Source of the DNA: JADFNB01 sp036397455
GTDB taxonomy: Bacteria; Gemmatimonadota; Gemmatimonadetes; Gemmatimonadales; GWC2-71-9
Assembly: GCA_036397455.1 (NCBI GenBank)
Contig: DASWIX010000062.1
Span: forward strand, 17,720-81,719
Length of the DNA stretch: 64,000 bases
Direction: 5' to 3'
Part shown: positions 1 to 8,290 of the stretch, piece after piece
How the letters are laid out: each line of letters starts with the position of its first letter
Numbering within the stretch: the first letter of the stretch is position 1
Notes under the pieces: model-generated
Databases searched by the model: none
Told to the model about the DNA's origin: nothing
What the model saw: the letters and a program-made list of their open reading frames with translations, nothing else
Made by a program: the position numbers and the translations under genes

Positions 1-69
1 GACGAGGTCCATCTTGCCCGCGAACAGCGCGCGTTCGTAGGCTTGTGCGATTTCGAGGCGACTCGTCAT
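1..69 (-). CDS. Partial CDS (N-terminus only), possible NTF2/SnoaL-like protein
   Basis: An ATG on the minus strand at 69 opens a frame that runs off the left edge of the window. The 23 visible residues begin MTSRLEIAQAYERALF and continue through AGKMDLV. The pattern AYxxALxAGxMD resembles the first helix of SnoaL/NTF2-like proteins, but this rests on very few residues. The gene starts 25 bases beyond the stop of the M16 fusion gene on the same strand, so it may be the next gene of that transcript. The function is a guess. Confidence 0.35.
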   Translation of the reverse strand, partial: MTSRLEIAQAYERALFAGKMDLV

Positions 70-93
70 GCATGGCTCCGGGAGGTCTGGGAT

Positions 94-3000
94 TCAGGGA
101 AGCGGCCGCTCAGGATAGAGCGAGACCCGAACGTAGTTGTCCAACCGCAGGTAGCGCTCCGCGGCGGCGCGCACCATCGTGCGGTTCAATCCGTCAATGA
201 GGCGCTCATAGGTGAGGATCTCGCGCGGGTCGGTGCCCGCGCGGTGCGCCGCCTCCAGTTGTCCCAGCCAGTATCTGTTCTGCTTGAGGTCCATTTCGCG
301 CGTGCGGCGCTGCGCCTCCTGGATCTTCAGCATGGTGGAGTCGGACGGCCCCGAGGCCTGCAGCGCGCGTATCTCGTTCCAGACGACCTCGGTCAGCTCC
401 TCGAGCCGTTCCGGCGAGGCGCCGAATGAAATGCCAACCGAATAGGACGTGTCGGGGGCCACCTCACTGCGCGACCGCACCGCCACGCTGTACGTGCCGC
501 CGAGATCTTCGCGGAGCACTTCGCGCAGCCGAATCTCGAGCGCGTCCGCCATCGATCGCAGGGCGTAGCGATTCTGACGACTGTCTTCGAACGGACCGGT
601 GAACACGATCTGGGTCCGGCTTTGCGGCTCGAGTCCCCGATGCACCGTTCGCGTCACGACGCCGGTTGGCGGGTCGACGCCCACGTCGCGCCAGCTCTCC
701 TGCCGGCCAATCACGGGGAGGCCTCCAATGTAGGTCTCCACCAGTGGCCGCAGCGCCGGGAGGTCGAGGTTGCCCACGAAGAAAAACGCGAAGTCGCCCG
801 CGTCGGCGAAACGATCCCGATAGAACGCCATGGCATCGTCGAGATCGATCGCCCCGATGGTCTCGGGTGTGAACGGCATGCGCCGGGGATGATGCTGCGC
901 GAGCGTCACCTGTAACGTGTCGTTGAATGCCGCGTCGGGGCTGGCCTGGCGGTCGCCCAGCAACGACATGAACTGCATGCGCATGGCCATGAACGCGGCG
1001 CTGTCCTCGCGCGGTTGTTTGAAGAAAAGGTACAGGAGCTGGAACATGGTCTCCAGATCCTTGGGCGAGGCGCTGCCGGATACGCCCTCGGCGATGTCGC
1101 TCACGAACGGCCGAACGCGGACGGCTTTGCCCGTCAGGGCCTTGTCGAGGTCGATGGCGCTGAACGGTCCGACGCCCGACTGGCCGACGATGAGGTCCGA
1201 GAAGTACGCCGACACGAAGTCCGAATCGGAGGCCAACGAGTACCCGCCGGGACTGGTCCCCTCGAACAGGATTTCGTCGTCCTTGAAGTCGGTCGGTTTG
1301 AGGTACACTTCGATCCCGTTCGCCAACCGCCAGATCGTCACTCCCAACTCGGCAATCTGCCGTTCGTCGACGACCGGAGAGGGGGTCGGCGGGGTATCGA
1401 CCAGCGGCGCGTCCGTCACCTCGTCCACATAGGCGTCGACAGCCTCCCCAGCCACCACGTCAAATACGCGCAGCAAATCGTCAGCCGTCGGAACGGGGGT
1501 GTCGGGTTTGTCCGGCGCGCTGGCCACCACAACGCGATTGCGCCGCACGATCCATGCGCGCGCAAGACGATTGATCTCGTCCACGCCGATGGTCGGCAAG
1601 AACTGTCGCTGCATCGCCAGCTCGGCCTCGATGCCGGGAAACGCCTCCCCGGTGAGGAAGTGACGGATGTACTCCGCCGCGTAGCGGTCCGAGTTCGTTT
1701 TCTCGCGCTCGTCGAACATGCGTTCGAAGAAGCGGAGGCGCTGCGCCTTATGTCGCTCGAGTTCCGATGCGGTGAATCCATGCTGGGCGACGCGCTCCGC
1801 CTCCGTCAGCAGGGCCTGCAGGCCACGCGTCATCCCGCCGGCCTGGACGGCGGCACCCAGCGAGAACATCTCCGTCGCACCGATGAACCGACCCTGTCCG
1901 GAACCGGCACCCAGAAACGGCGGATCGGCCTGTTGCGTGAGTTCGTAGAACCGCGCGTTCAGCATCGAACTGAACAGGTCTTCCACGATACCCTGCCGGT
2001 AGGCGCGGGCGCTGCCGTGGTCCCGCAGGTCCTGCTTGTACAGGATGGACACGCTCGTCCCGGTGGCCTCCGGGTCCGTATGAATCGCAAACAGCGGTTC
2101 GTCGTGATCGGGAACGCCGAATGTCGGTCGCGGACGCGGATGGTCCGCGCGCGGGATCCGGCCGAAGTGGTCGCGAATCAGCCGCTCGACCTCCGGCGCG
2201 TCAAAATCGCCGACCGCGATCACCGCCATCAGGTCGGGGCGATACCAGTCGCGATAGAAACGGAGCAACGCGGCGTGGTCGAACGACTCCAAGGTCTCGC
2301 GACGACCGATCGGGAGGCGGTCGGCGTAACGCGACCCGCGGAAGATGATGGGGAACTGCAGGTCGCGCAGCCGTGCCGACGCCCCTTGGCCAAGGCGCCA
2401 TTCCTCGATGACCACGCCGCGTTCCTTGTCGGTTTCTTCGGGTTCGAACGATACGGCCGACGCCCAATCCTCGAGAATCTGCCATGCGGTGTGGAACACG
2501 GAATCGCTGTCGGTGGGCACCTGCAGCATGTACACCGTTTCATCGAAGCTGGTATAGGCGTTCAGATCGGGCCCGAACCGCATGCCGACCAACTCGAGGT
2601 AATTCACCAGGTCCTGGTGTGCGAAGTTGCGAGTTCCGTTGAACGCCATGTGCTCGACGAAATGGGCCAATCCCTGCTGATCGTCATCCTCGAGTACGGA
2701 ACCCGCTTTGACCACCAATCGCAGCTCGGCCCGCTGTTCCGGCCGGCGGTTCTCCCGGATGTAGTAGCGCAGCCCGTTATCGAGCACGCCGGTCTGCACG
2801 CGCGCGTCGGGGATCAGCGGATCGTCGAGCGACACCTGTGCCAGGGCCGCCCGCGGGGATGCGAGCAGGGCGACGATCAGCAGCGCGCGCCTGAACCGAT
2901 CGAGGTCCCGCCGCTGCTTCTTCGACGGACGTCCTTTCCCGTCGAATGCGGGTTTGGGCATCGCCCGGATCTGTTCCGCCCGCTCTTCCCGCACACGACG

Positions 3001-3273
3001 GCTCATCATGTCCTCCTCAAAGAGGGTCGCGGCCACCGCCGGCGACCCCCGTCGTTCGCAAACGGCCTGCACGGTCAGATGATACTCGTATGGGCCCTTT
3101 CTGATCCGTACCCGGTCACCGGCGTGAACGAGGCGGGCGCGTTTACTGCGCTCGCCGTTGAGGTGAACGCGACCCGCGTCAATTGCCTGCGCCGCCCCCG
3201 CCCGGGTCTTGTAGAACCGGGCCGCCCAACACCACTTGTCGAGGCGCACCGCATCGCCGCCGCCGCCGGTCAT
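94..3273 (-). CDS. Hsp15 (HslR)-type S4 RNA-binding domain fused in frame to an M16 zinc peptidase
   Basis: From the ATG at 3273, which abuts the TGA of the upstream gene, residues 1-128 are a complete Hsp15/HslR-like protein. It has an S4 domain (RLDKWCWAARFYKTR, then GRVHLNG) and the basic GRPSKKQRRDLDRFR tail that normally ends Hsp15, a cytoplasmic protein of ribosome rescue. Without a stop the frame continues into a typical signal peptide (RRALLIVALLASPRAALA, then Q146) and a secreted M16 peptidase. That part has the inverted zinc motif HFVEH at 204-208, a downstream ERGVVIEEW region supplying the third ligand, and a second M16 domain to the C-terminus. No ATG, GTG or TTG lies at the domain junction. 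Possible internal starts are the ATG pair at 3009/3006, behind a GAGGAGGA, and the ATG at 2961. This is either a real fusion, a nested gene, or two genes joined by a sequence error. The ATG at 3303 is less likely because it lies inside the upstream gene. Confidence 0.85.
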   Translation of the reverse strand: MTGGGGDAVRLDKWCWAARFYKTRAGAAQAIDAGRVHLNGERSKRARLVHAGDRVRIRKGPYEYHLTVQAVCERRGSPAVAATLFEEDMMSRRVREERAEQIRAMPKPAFDGKGRPSKKQRRDLDRFRRALLIVALLASPRAALAQVSLDDPLIPDARVQTGVLDNGLRYYIRENRRPEQRAELRLVVKAGSVLEDDDQQGLAHFVEHMAFNGTRNFAHQDLVNYLELVGMRFGPDLNAYTSFDETVYMLQVPTDSDSVFHTAWQILEDWASAVSFEPEETDKERGVVIEEWRLGQGASARLRDLQFPIIFRGSRYADRLPIGRRETLESFDHAALLRFYRDWYRPDLMAVIAVGDFDAPEVERLIRDHFGRIPRADHPRPRPTFGVPDHDEPLFAIHTDPEATGTSVSILYKQDLRDHGSARAYRQGIVEDLFSSMLNARFYELTQQADPPFLGAGSGQGRFIGATEMFSLGAAVQAGGMTRGLQALLTEAERVAQHGFTASELERHKAQRLRFFERMFDEREKTNSDRYAAEYIRHFLTGEAFPGIEAELAMQRQFLPTIGVDEINRLARAWIVRRNRVVVASAPDKPDTPVPTADDLLRVFDVVAGEAVDAYVDEVTDAPLVDTPPTPSPVVDERQIAELGVTIWRLANGIEVYLKPTDFKDDEILFEGTSPGGYSLASDSDFVSAYFSDLIVGQSGVGPFSAIDLDKALTGKAVRVRPFVSDIAEGVSGSASPKDLETMFQLLYLFFKQPREDSAAFMAMRMQFMSLLGDRQASPDAAFNDTLQVTLAQHHPRRMPFTPETIGAIDLDDAMAFYRDRFADAGDFAFFFVGNLDLPALRPLVETYIGGLPVIGRQESWRDVGVDPPTGVVTRTVHRGLEPQSRTQIVFTGPFEDSRQNRYALRSMADALEIRLREVLREDLGGTYSVAVRSRSEVAPDTSYSVGISFGASPERLEELTEVVWNEIRALQASGPSDSTMLKIQEAQRRTREMDLKQNRYWLGQLEAAHRAGTDPREILTYERLIDGLNRTMVRAAAERYLRLDNYVRVSLYPERPLP

Positions 3274-3274
3274 G

Positions 3275-4006
3275 TCAGCGGACCGCTCCGGCCAGCGTGT
3301 CATGGTGTCGCTGGATCAGCGCGCGCAGGTCCGTGCCGATGGTTGAGGCGCTCTCGAACCCGGCGCGTCGCGCCGCGCTATCCTGCCGGTCGACCGCGAT
3401 CGTATCGCTGGCGGCGAAATGGGTCATGTCCCGATACGCACCAATGGTGAAGGCGTCCCACGACGCACCGCCAACGCGGGTGAAGATGAGGTTCGTCGGG
3501 CGACCGAGTGTTGCGAGGTAGGCGTTCTCCATCTCCCGTTCATGGAACAGGTCGGCCCGCCGGTCGGGAAGCGCCACGAACATCTCAATGTGGTACAACC
3601 CGGCCCCATCGAGGGTTGCACCGACCACCGCGGGAGGCGGACCGAGGACGAACACCTCCTCGCGCTCCGAAACGAGCGCCGCGAGCGACGCCTCGAACCC
3701 CGGGCCCGATGTTCCCGAGCGCGCCGACGCCTGCTCGCGCCGCATCACCCGATCAGGCGAGTAGAACCGGGGGTAGCTCCCCATGGGATACAGCAACAGC
3801 AGGTCCCATGCATCCCCCTGGCGATGGCGCATGATCCACGGAGCCGCGTCTCCCCCGGCCGTGAGCACGGGGATCCGTCCGCGGGTGAGGTCGATGACTT
3901 CGAGCAAGTGCCCCGGCGCGGCGCGCAGCAGCAGCGTCCGGTACAGGTAGGTGGTGTCGGCGTCGGGGCGCCCGGCGAGTGCAACCAGCGCGAGGAGTAT
4001 AGGCAT
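3275..4006 (-). CDS. Secreted protein of unknown function, 243 aa
   Basis: Not recognised. The first 12 residues (MPILLALVALAG) look like a short signal peptide, here without a glutamine after the likely cleavage point. The body is mixed alpha/beta. A segment around residues 130-200 (YHIEMFVALPDRRADLFHEREMEN) could form a ferredoxin-like or dimeric alpha/beta-barrel fold of the NIPSNAP type, but the match is weak. The stop is separated by one base from the ATG of the Hsp15/M16 gene, so the two are probably co-transcribed. It is divergent from the ATP-grasp gene across a 52-base gap. Confidence 0.6.
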   Translation of the reverse strand: MPILLALVALAGRPDADTTYLYRTLLLRAAPGHLLEVIDLTRGRIPVLTAGGDAAPWIMRHRQGDAWDLLLLYPMGSYPRFYSPDRVMRREQASARSGTSGPGFEASLAALVSEREEVFVLGPPPAVVGATLDGAGLYHIEMFVALPDRRADLFHEREMENAYLATLGRPTNLIFTRVGGASWDAFTIGAYRDMTHFAASDTIAVDRQDSAARRAGFESASTIGTDLRALIQRHHDTLAGAVR

Positions 4007-4046
4007 GGTTCGAAAGTCGCGTGACGGGCGACCGGCGGCAACCGGC

Positions 4047-4052
4047 TATCTT
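4047..4052 (+). promoter_or_regulatory. Candidate -10 element for a leaderless transcript
   Basis: TATCTT lies seven bases upstream of the ATG at 4059, so transcription would start at or next to the start codon. No Shine-Dalgarno sequence is visible in between. No convincing -35 box is seen, so the call rests on the -10 hexamer and its position. Confidence 0.35.
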
Positions 4053-4058
4053 CCGGCG

Positions 4059-4928
4059 ATGCGGGTTGCTGTTGCCACGTGCGCCGCGTTGCCCGGCCTG
4101 TCTTCCGATGACCGGCGCCTGCTCGCCGCGCTTCGCCATGCCGGGGTCGAGGCGGAGCCGGTCGTCTGGGAAGACCGCTACCACGATTGGGCCGCGCATG
4201 ATGCGTGCGTCATCCGCTCGGCCTGGGACTACGCGTACCGTCGCGACGCGTTCATCGAGTGGTCCCGCCGAGTCGCCGACGTGACCACGCTCGTCAACCC
4301 CGTGGCCATCGTCGAATGGAACACCCACAAGCAGTACCTGTGCGACCTCGCCGCGCGTGGGGTCCGGGTGGTTCCGACGGTCGTGCTGCCCGCCGGAGCC
4401 CGCGTGCGGCTGGACGTGACCCTCGCCGCGCGCGGGTGGACGGACGTGGTGATCAAGGCGGCGGTCGCGCAAACGGGGCGCTACTTCATCCAGGTCGGCC
4501 CCGCCGATCACGCCCTGGGGCAGGCCCATCTCGACCGCCTGTTGCCCCACGAAGACATGCTCATCCAGCCGTTTCTCACGTCGATCGGTCATGAGGGCGA
4601 GTTGTCGCTGGTGTTCATTGACGGCGAACTCACCCACGCCATCCGCAAACGGGCGGCGGCCGGCGACGCGCGGGTACACCTCGATTACGGTGGGACGGAA
4701 GCAATCGAACGGCCGAACCGGGAAGCGATCGAGGTGGCGCAGGCCGCCCTCGCGGCCTCCGGTTCGCCGCTGCTGTACGCGCGGATCGACCTGGTTCGCG
4801 ACAACGCGGGCCGGCTCGCCGTGATGGAGGCCGAGTTCGTCGAGCCCGATCTGTTCTTTCGCCACGCCGCGTCCGCGGTCGAGCGCATGGTGGCGGCGAT
4901 CCTGCGGCTGGTCCATGACCCGGGTTGA
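4059..4928 (+). CDS. ATP-grasp domain protein (RimK/glutathione synthetase-like)
   Basis: 289 aa, cytoplasmic. The N-terminal third (MRVAVATCAALPG, SAWDYAYRRDAF, NPVAIVEWNTHKQYL) matches the pre-ATP-grasp fold of prokaryotic glutathione-synthetase and RimK-like carboxylate-amine ligases, including the group annotated with D-cycloserine ligase DcsG. The central part has the ATP-binding lysine region (DVVIKAAVAQTGRYF) and the IQPFLTSIGHEGELSLVFIDGE strands. The C-terminal part (YARIDLVRDN, MEAEFVEPDLFF) carries the acidic metal/ATP-binding residues. Such enzymes join an acyl-phosphate to an amine; the substrate here is unknown. It is divergent from the 3275-4006 gene and is followed 46 bases later by the sco gene. 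No ribosome binding site is evident. Confidence 0.8.
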   Translation: MRVAVATCAALPGLSSDDRRLLAALRHAGVEAEPVVWEDRYHDWAAHDACVIRSAWDYAYRRDAFIEWSRRVADVTTLVNPVAIVEWNTHKQYLCDLAARGVRVVPTVVLPAGARVRLDVTLAARGWTDVVIKAAVAQTGRYFIQVGPADHALGQAHLDRLLPHEDMLIQPFLTSIGHEGELSLVFIDGELTHAIRKRAAAGDARVHLDYGGTEAIERPNREAIEVAQAALAASGSPLLYARIDLVRDNAGRLAVMEAEFVEPDLFFRHAASAVERMVAAILRLVHDPG

Positions 4929-4974
4929 ACCAGACGGCTATCATTCCGGGACGCAAGAAATCGAGAGCGAGGCG

Positions 4975-5628
4975 ATGACACGAGACGAGCAGACGCGCCT
5001 GATCCCGCGGGGGATTCCGCTGTTGCTGTTCCTGGCGTTGGGATGCGGCGGTTCCGGCGAGCGGGTCGATCTGGCTGGGGGTGCGGACGGGTACCGCGGG
5101 TTCATGCTGGAAGAACCACGCCCGAAGCCTGACTTCACACTGACCGACACCGAGGGCCGCGCGTTCGCGTTCCGGGAACAGACCGATGGGTATCTGGCCC
5201 TGGTGTTCTTCGGTTACACGTACTGCCCGGACGTCTGTCCGCTGCACATGGCCAATCTCGGCGCCGTGATGACGCAGTTTCCGCCGTCGGTATCCGGGCG
5301 CATCAAGGTGGTGTTTGTGAGTACCGACCCTGCCCGTGATACGCCCGAGCGCGTCCGGAAGTGGCTCGACAATTTTCATCGAGATTTCATTGGTTTGACG
5401 GGGACGCTCGACCGCGTCAACGAGATCCAGGTCTCCATGGGACTGCAGCCGTCTCAGCTTGGCACACCGGACAGCGTGAGCGGCGCGTACCTGGTGGGGC
5501 ATGCGGCGTTCGTGGTCGCGTTTACGCCGGACAACCTCGCGCGGGCGTTCTACCCGTTTGGTATCCGCCAGGCGGACTGGGCTCATGACCTCCCCAAGCT
5601 GCTCGGCGAAGAATGGGAAGGTTCCTAG
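4975..5628 (+). CDS. SCO1/SenC-family copper chaperone lipoprotein
   Basis: 217 aa. A lipobox (LALGC, C24) follows a hydrophobic segment, so the protein is probably lipid-anchored on the periplasmic side. The thioredoxin fold carries the SCO metal site: CPDVC at C84/C88 in FGYTYCPDVCPLHM and the distal His at about 176 (YLVGHAAFVV). SCO proteins deliver copper to, and reduce, the CuA site of cytochrome oxidase subunit II. The stop codon region overlaps the next gene (PCuAC) by 16 bases, and ctaG follows, giving a copper-insertion operon for an aa3/caa3-type oxidase. The ATG at 4975, preceded by a purine-rich GAGAGCGAGGCG, is preferred over an in-frame ATG at 4915 inside the upstream gene. Confidence 0.93.
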   Translation: MTRDEQTRLIPRGIPLLLFLALGCGGSGERVDLAGGADGYRGFMLEEPRPKPDFTLTDTEGRAFAFREQTDGYLALVFFGYTYCPDVCPLHMANLGAVMTQFPPSVSGRIKVVFVSTDPARDTPERVRKWLDNFHRDFIGLTGTLDRVNEIQVSMGLQPSQLGTPDSVSGAYLVGHAAFVVAFTPDNLARAFYPFGIRQADWAHDLPKLLGEEWEGS

Positions 5629-6089
5629 CCTTCCTGTTCGTCGCCGTCGCTGCGGCGTGCGCCGAGGGCTCGGACTCCCCGCAGTTGATCGGGGACCTGG
5701 CCATCTCGCACCCGCTGTTGGTTGAGCCGGTCACGCCCGATGCCGCATCGATGTACTTCACCGTAACCAATCACGCTGTGGTCGAGGATACGCTGCTGAG
5801 TGTGTCGGCACCGTTTGCGAGCGGTGGGGCGATTCACGATGTGGTGCGCGACGGCGACCAGATGCGCATGACCCCGGTGGCCGGTGTTCCGATTCCACCG
5901 GGTGCCTCGGTGCGACTGCGGCCGGGTGGCCTGCATGTCATGCTCATGAACCTGACCCGTGTGCCCGCACGAGGCGAGCAGGCCGCGGTCTTCCTCACGT
6001 TTCGCCTGGCCGGCTCCGACAGCGTGTCGTTCACCGTTGTGGGGTACGCCCAGGTCGAGGAACGGATGGGAAAGGACCACCCGCGGTGA
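5613..6089 (+). CDS. PCu(A)C periplasmic copper chaperone, lipoprotein
   Basis: 158 aa with a hydrophobic leader ending in VAAAC (C16), which suggests a lipoprotein. The PCu(A)C copper-binding signature H-X10-M-X21-H-X-M is exact: H75, M86, H108 and M110. These proteins hand Cu(I) to SCO or directly to the CuA centre of cytochrome oxidase. The gene overlaps the end of sco by 16 bases and its TGA overlaps the GTG of ctaG, so the three are translationally coupled. Confidence 0.93.
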   Translation: MGRFLAFLFVAVAAACAEGSDSPQLIGDLAISHPLLVEPVTPDAASMYFTVTNHAVVEDTLLSVSAPFASGGAIHDVVRDGDQMRMTPVAGVPIPPGASVRLRPGGLHVMLMNLTRVPARGEQAAVFLTFRLAGSDSVSFTVVGYAQVEERMGKDHPR

Positions 6090-6907
6090 CCTGGTGGTGC
6101 GCCGCGCTCGGCGAGCCGTGGAGCTGGACGTGGCGGGCGTATCCCGGCGTATGGTTGTTCATCTTCGGTATCGCGGCGGCGTACGGCGCGGGCGCGGTGC
6201 GTGGCCGATCCGCGGGGGAGGCCATAGCGCGCCGCGACATTGCGCTGTTCGCGACCGGGCTCGGCGTGCTGTGGCTCGGGGCGGACTGGCCGTTGGGGAC
6301 CCTTGCGGCCGGGTACCTGCTCAGCGCGCGGATCGTGCAGTACGTCCTGTTCGTGCTGGTCGCGCCGCCGCTCATCCTGCTCGGGATACCGCGCTGGATG
6401 TGGCGGCGGATCCTGCGGCGGCCGGCGGCGGCCTGGCTGGCACGGCTCCTGGTCCGCCCGTTGATCCCGCTCATCGTGTACAACGCGGTGCTGGTGGCGG
6501 CGCACCTCCCGAGCGTGATCGACGGGTTGGGGGGATCGCCATGGGGGGCGTTCGCGCTCGATCTGTCGATGATCGTGTCGGGGCTGGTCTTCTGGTGGCC
6601 GGCGCTGGGGCGACTGCCCGAACTGGAACCGATGGGGTATGGCGGGCGTATCGGTTACTTGTTGCTGAGTGTGTTCGTTCCGACGGTGCCGGGCGCGTTT
6701 TACACCTTCGCGCGGTACCCGATCTATGGATTGTATGAGCTGGCGCCGCGCGTCTACGATATCCCCGCCGTGGCCGACCAGCAGGTTGCCGGTCTCATCA
6801 TGAAGCTGGGCGGCGGGTTCATTCTGTTCGGGACGATGTCGGTGATGTTCTTCCGGTGGTTCGCGCGGGAGGAAGCCACGGAGATTACGGAGACGGAGGT
6901 CGTTTGA
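6086..6907 (+). CDS. ctaG: CtaG-type cytochrome c oxidase assembly factor (caa3 family)
   Basis: 273 aa integral membrane protein with about seven hydrophobic helices. Typical motifs of the CtaG_caa3 (Bacillus CtaG) family are visible: LGADWPLGTLA near residue 70, VLVAPPLILLGIPRW near 90, and GGFILFGTMSVMFFRWF near the end. In Bacillus, CtaG is needed for functional caa3 oxidase. The start is the GTG at 6086 whose last two bases are part of the TGA of the PCu(A)C gene (GTGA overlap). The gene ends in TGATG, coupling it to the M16 gene downstream, which is more likely chance packing than shared function. Confidence 0.88.
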   Translation: MTWWCAALGEPWSWTWRAYPGVWLFIFGIAAAYGAGAVRGRSAGEAIARRDIALFATGLGVLWLGADWPLGTLAAGYLLSARIVQYVLFVLVAPPLILLGIPRWMWRRILRRPAAAWLARLLVRPLIPLIVYNAVLVAAHLPSVIDGLGGSPWGAFALDLSMIVSGLVFWWPALGRLPELEPMGYGGRIGYLLLSVFVPTVPGAFYTFARYPIYGLYELAPRVYDIPAVADQQVAGLIMKLGGGFILFGTMSVMFFRWFAREEATEITETEVV

Positions 6908-8277
6908 TGAAGCGGCTCGTCGTGGTACTCGCTTTGCTGGCCGCGTGGCCGTGCGCGGCGAGTGCCCAGGAAGACCAGATCACGGTGCCATACACGCGCT
7001 TCGTGCTCCCCAATGGGCTCAATGTCATCCTGCACGAAGATCACACGACGCCGACGGTGAGCGTGAACCTGTGGTACAACGTCGGGTCGGGGCGGGAGAA
7101 ACCCGGCCGGACCGGCTTTGCCCACTTGTTCGAGCACATCCTGTTCGAGGGGTCGGAGAACGTGCCCGAAGGGAAGTTCGACGAATGGCTCGAAGCGGCC
7201 GGCGGGAGCAATAACGGCTCGACGAACACCGATCGAACCAACTACTGGGAGAACGTGCCGAGCAATGCCCTTGCATTAGCGTTGTTCCTCGAGTCGGATC
7301 GCATGGGACACCTGCTCGGCTCGATGTCGCAAGCGACCGTGGACGGTCAGCGCGATGTGGTGAAGAACGAGCGCCGCCAGTCCTACGAAAACCGGCCGTA
7401 CGGGATGGCGTCGCTCATGCTCGATTCCGCGATGTACCCCGCCTCGCACCCGTATAGTTGGCCGACGATCGGCTCGATGGAGGACCTGTCGGCCGCCAGC
7501 TTCGAGGACGTCGTCGAGTTCTTCCGCCGGTACTACATACCCGGGAATGCGAGCCTCTCCATCGCGGGCGACATCGACGTGCCGGAGGCCCGCCGGATGG
7601 TCGAGCACTGGTTCAGCGATGTCGCCGGGGGTCAGGCCCCGGCACCGATCGATGCGCCGGTCGCCCACCTGGCCCGGGAGAAACGCATGATGATCGAGGA
7701 CCGGGTTCAGCTGCCCCGCGTCTACCTGTGCTGGTTGAGTCCGGCGCTCTACGCCCCCGGTGACGCGGAACTGGATGTCGTGTCGGGGGTCCTGGGCGGG
7801 GGCAAAACGTCCCGGCTGTACCGCCGCCTCGTGTATGACATGCAGATCGCGCAGGACGTCAATGCCTACCAGGGGTCCGGCGCACTGTCTTCCCAGTTCT
7901 GCATCGTCTCCACCGCGCGCCAGGGTCACGGGCTGTCGGAAATCGAAGAAGTGATCAATGAGGAAATCGAGCGACTCAAACGCGAGCCGCCGACGGCGCG
8001 CGAAGTGCAGCGGGTGATCAATCAGACGGAGGCGTCGTTCCTCGACCGGTTGGAGCGCATTGGCGGGTTCGGCGGCAAGGCAGACCAGCTCAACGCGTAT
8101 TACACCCGGACAGGCAACCCCGATTTCTTCAACGAAGACCTGTCGCGCTACAAGGGGCTCGCTCCGACCGATATCCAGGCCGTGATCCAGACGATTCTGA
8201 ACGACCGCCGCGTGGTTCTGAGTGTCGTTCCCAACGGCAAACCCGAATTGGCTGCTACCAAGCCGACCACCGATTGA
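6907..8277 (+). CDS. Secreted M16 zinc peptidase, catalytic subunit
   Basis: 456 aa. The signal peptide is MKRLVVVLALLAAWPCAASA with predicted cleavage A20|Q21. The inverted zinc motif HLFEH lies at 73-77 in FAHLFEHILFEGSENV, and the third ligand is probably E155 in VVKNERRQ. A second M16 domain spans about 200-400. The family degrades peptides or processes precursors in the periplasm, usually as a pair of an active and an inactive half. The next gene, 13 bases downstream, encodes the inactive partner. A GGAGG ribosome binding site lies just before the ATG, and the ATG overlaps the stop of ctaG (TGATG). Confidence 0.93.
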   Translation: MKRLVVVLALLAAWPCAASAQEDQITVPYTRFVLPNGLNVILHEDHTTPTVSVNLWYNVGSGREKPGRTGFAHLFEHILFEGSENVPEGKFDEWLEAAGGSNNGSTNTDRTNYWENVPSNALALALFLESDRMGHLLGSMSQATVDGQRDVVKNERRQSYENRPYGMASLMLDSAMYPASHPYSWPTIGSMEDLSAASFEDVVEFFRRYYIPGNASLSIAGDIDVPEARRMVEHWFSDVAGGQAPAPIDAPVAHLAREKRMMIEDRVQLPRVYLCWLSPALYAPGDAELDVVSGVLGGGKTSRLYRRLVYDMQIAQDVNAYQGSGALSSQFCIVSTARQGHGLSEIEEVINEEIERLKREPPTAREVQRVINQTEASFLDRLERIGGFGGKADQLNAYYTRTGNPDFFNEDLSRYKGLAPTDIQAVIQTILNDRRVVLSVVPNGKPELAATKPTTD

Positions 8278-8290
8278 GGAGGACGACCCC

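Noticed and set aside
1015..3450. 811-codon plus-strand frame opposite the Hsp15/M16 gene
   Set aside because: Antisense shadow of a GC-rich gene. Its translation is rich in Arg, His and Gly and lacks any recognisable domain, whereas the minus strand encodes clear S4 and M16 domains.
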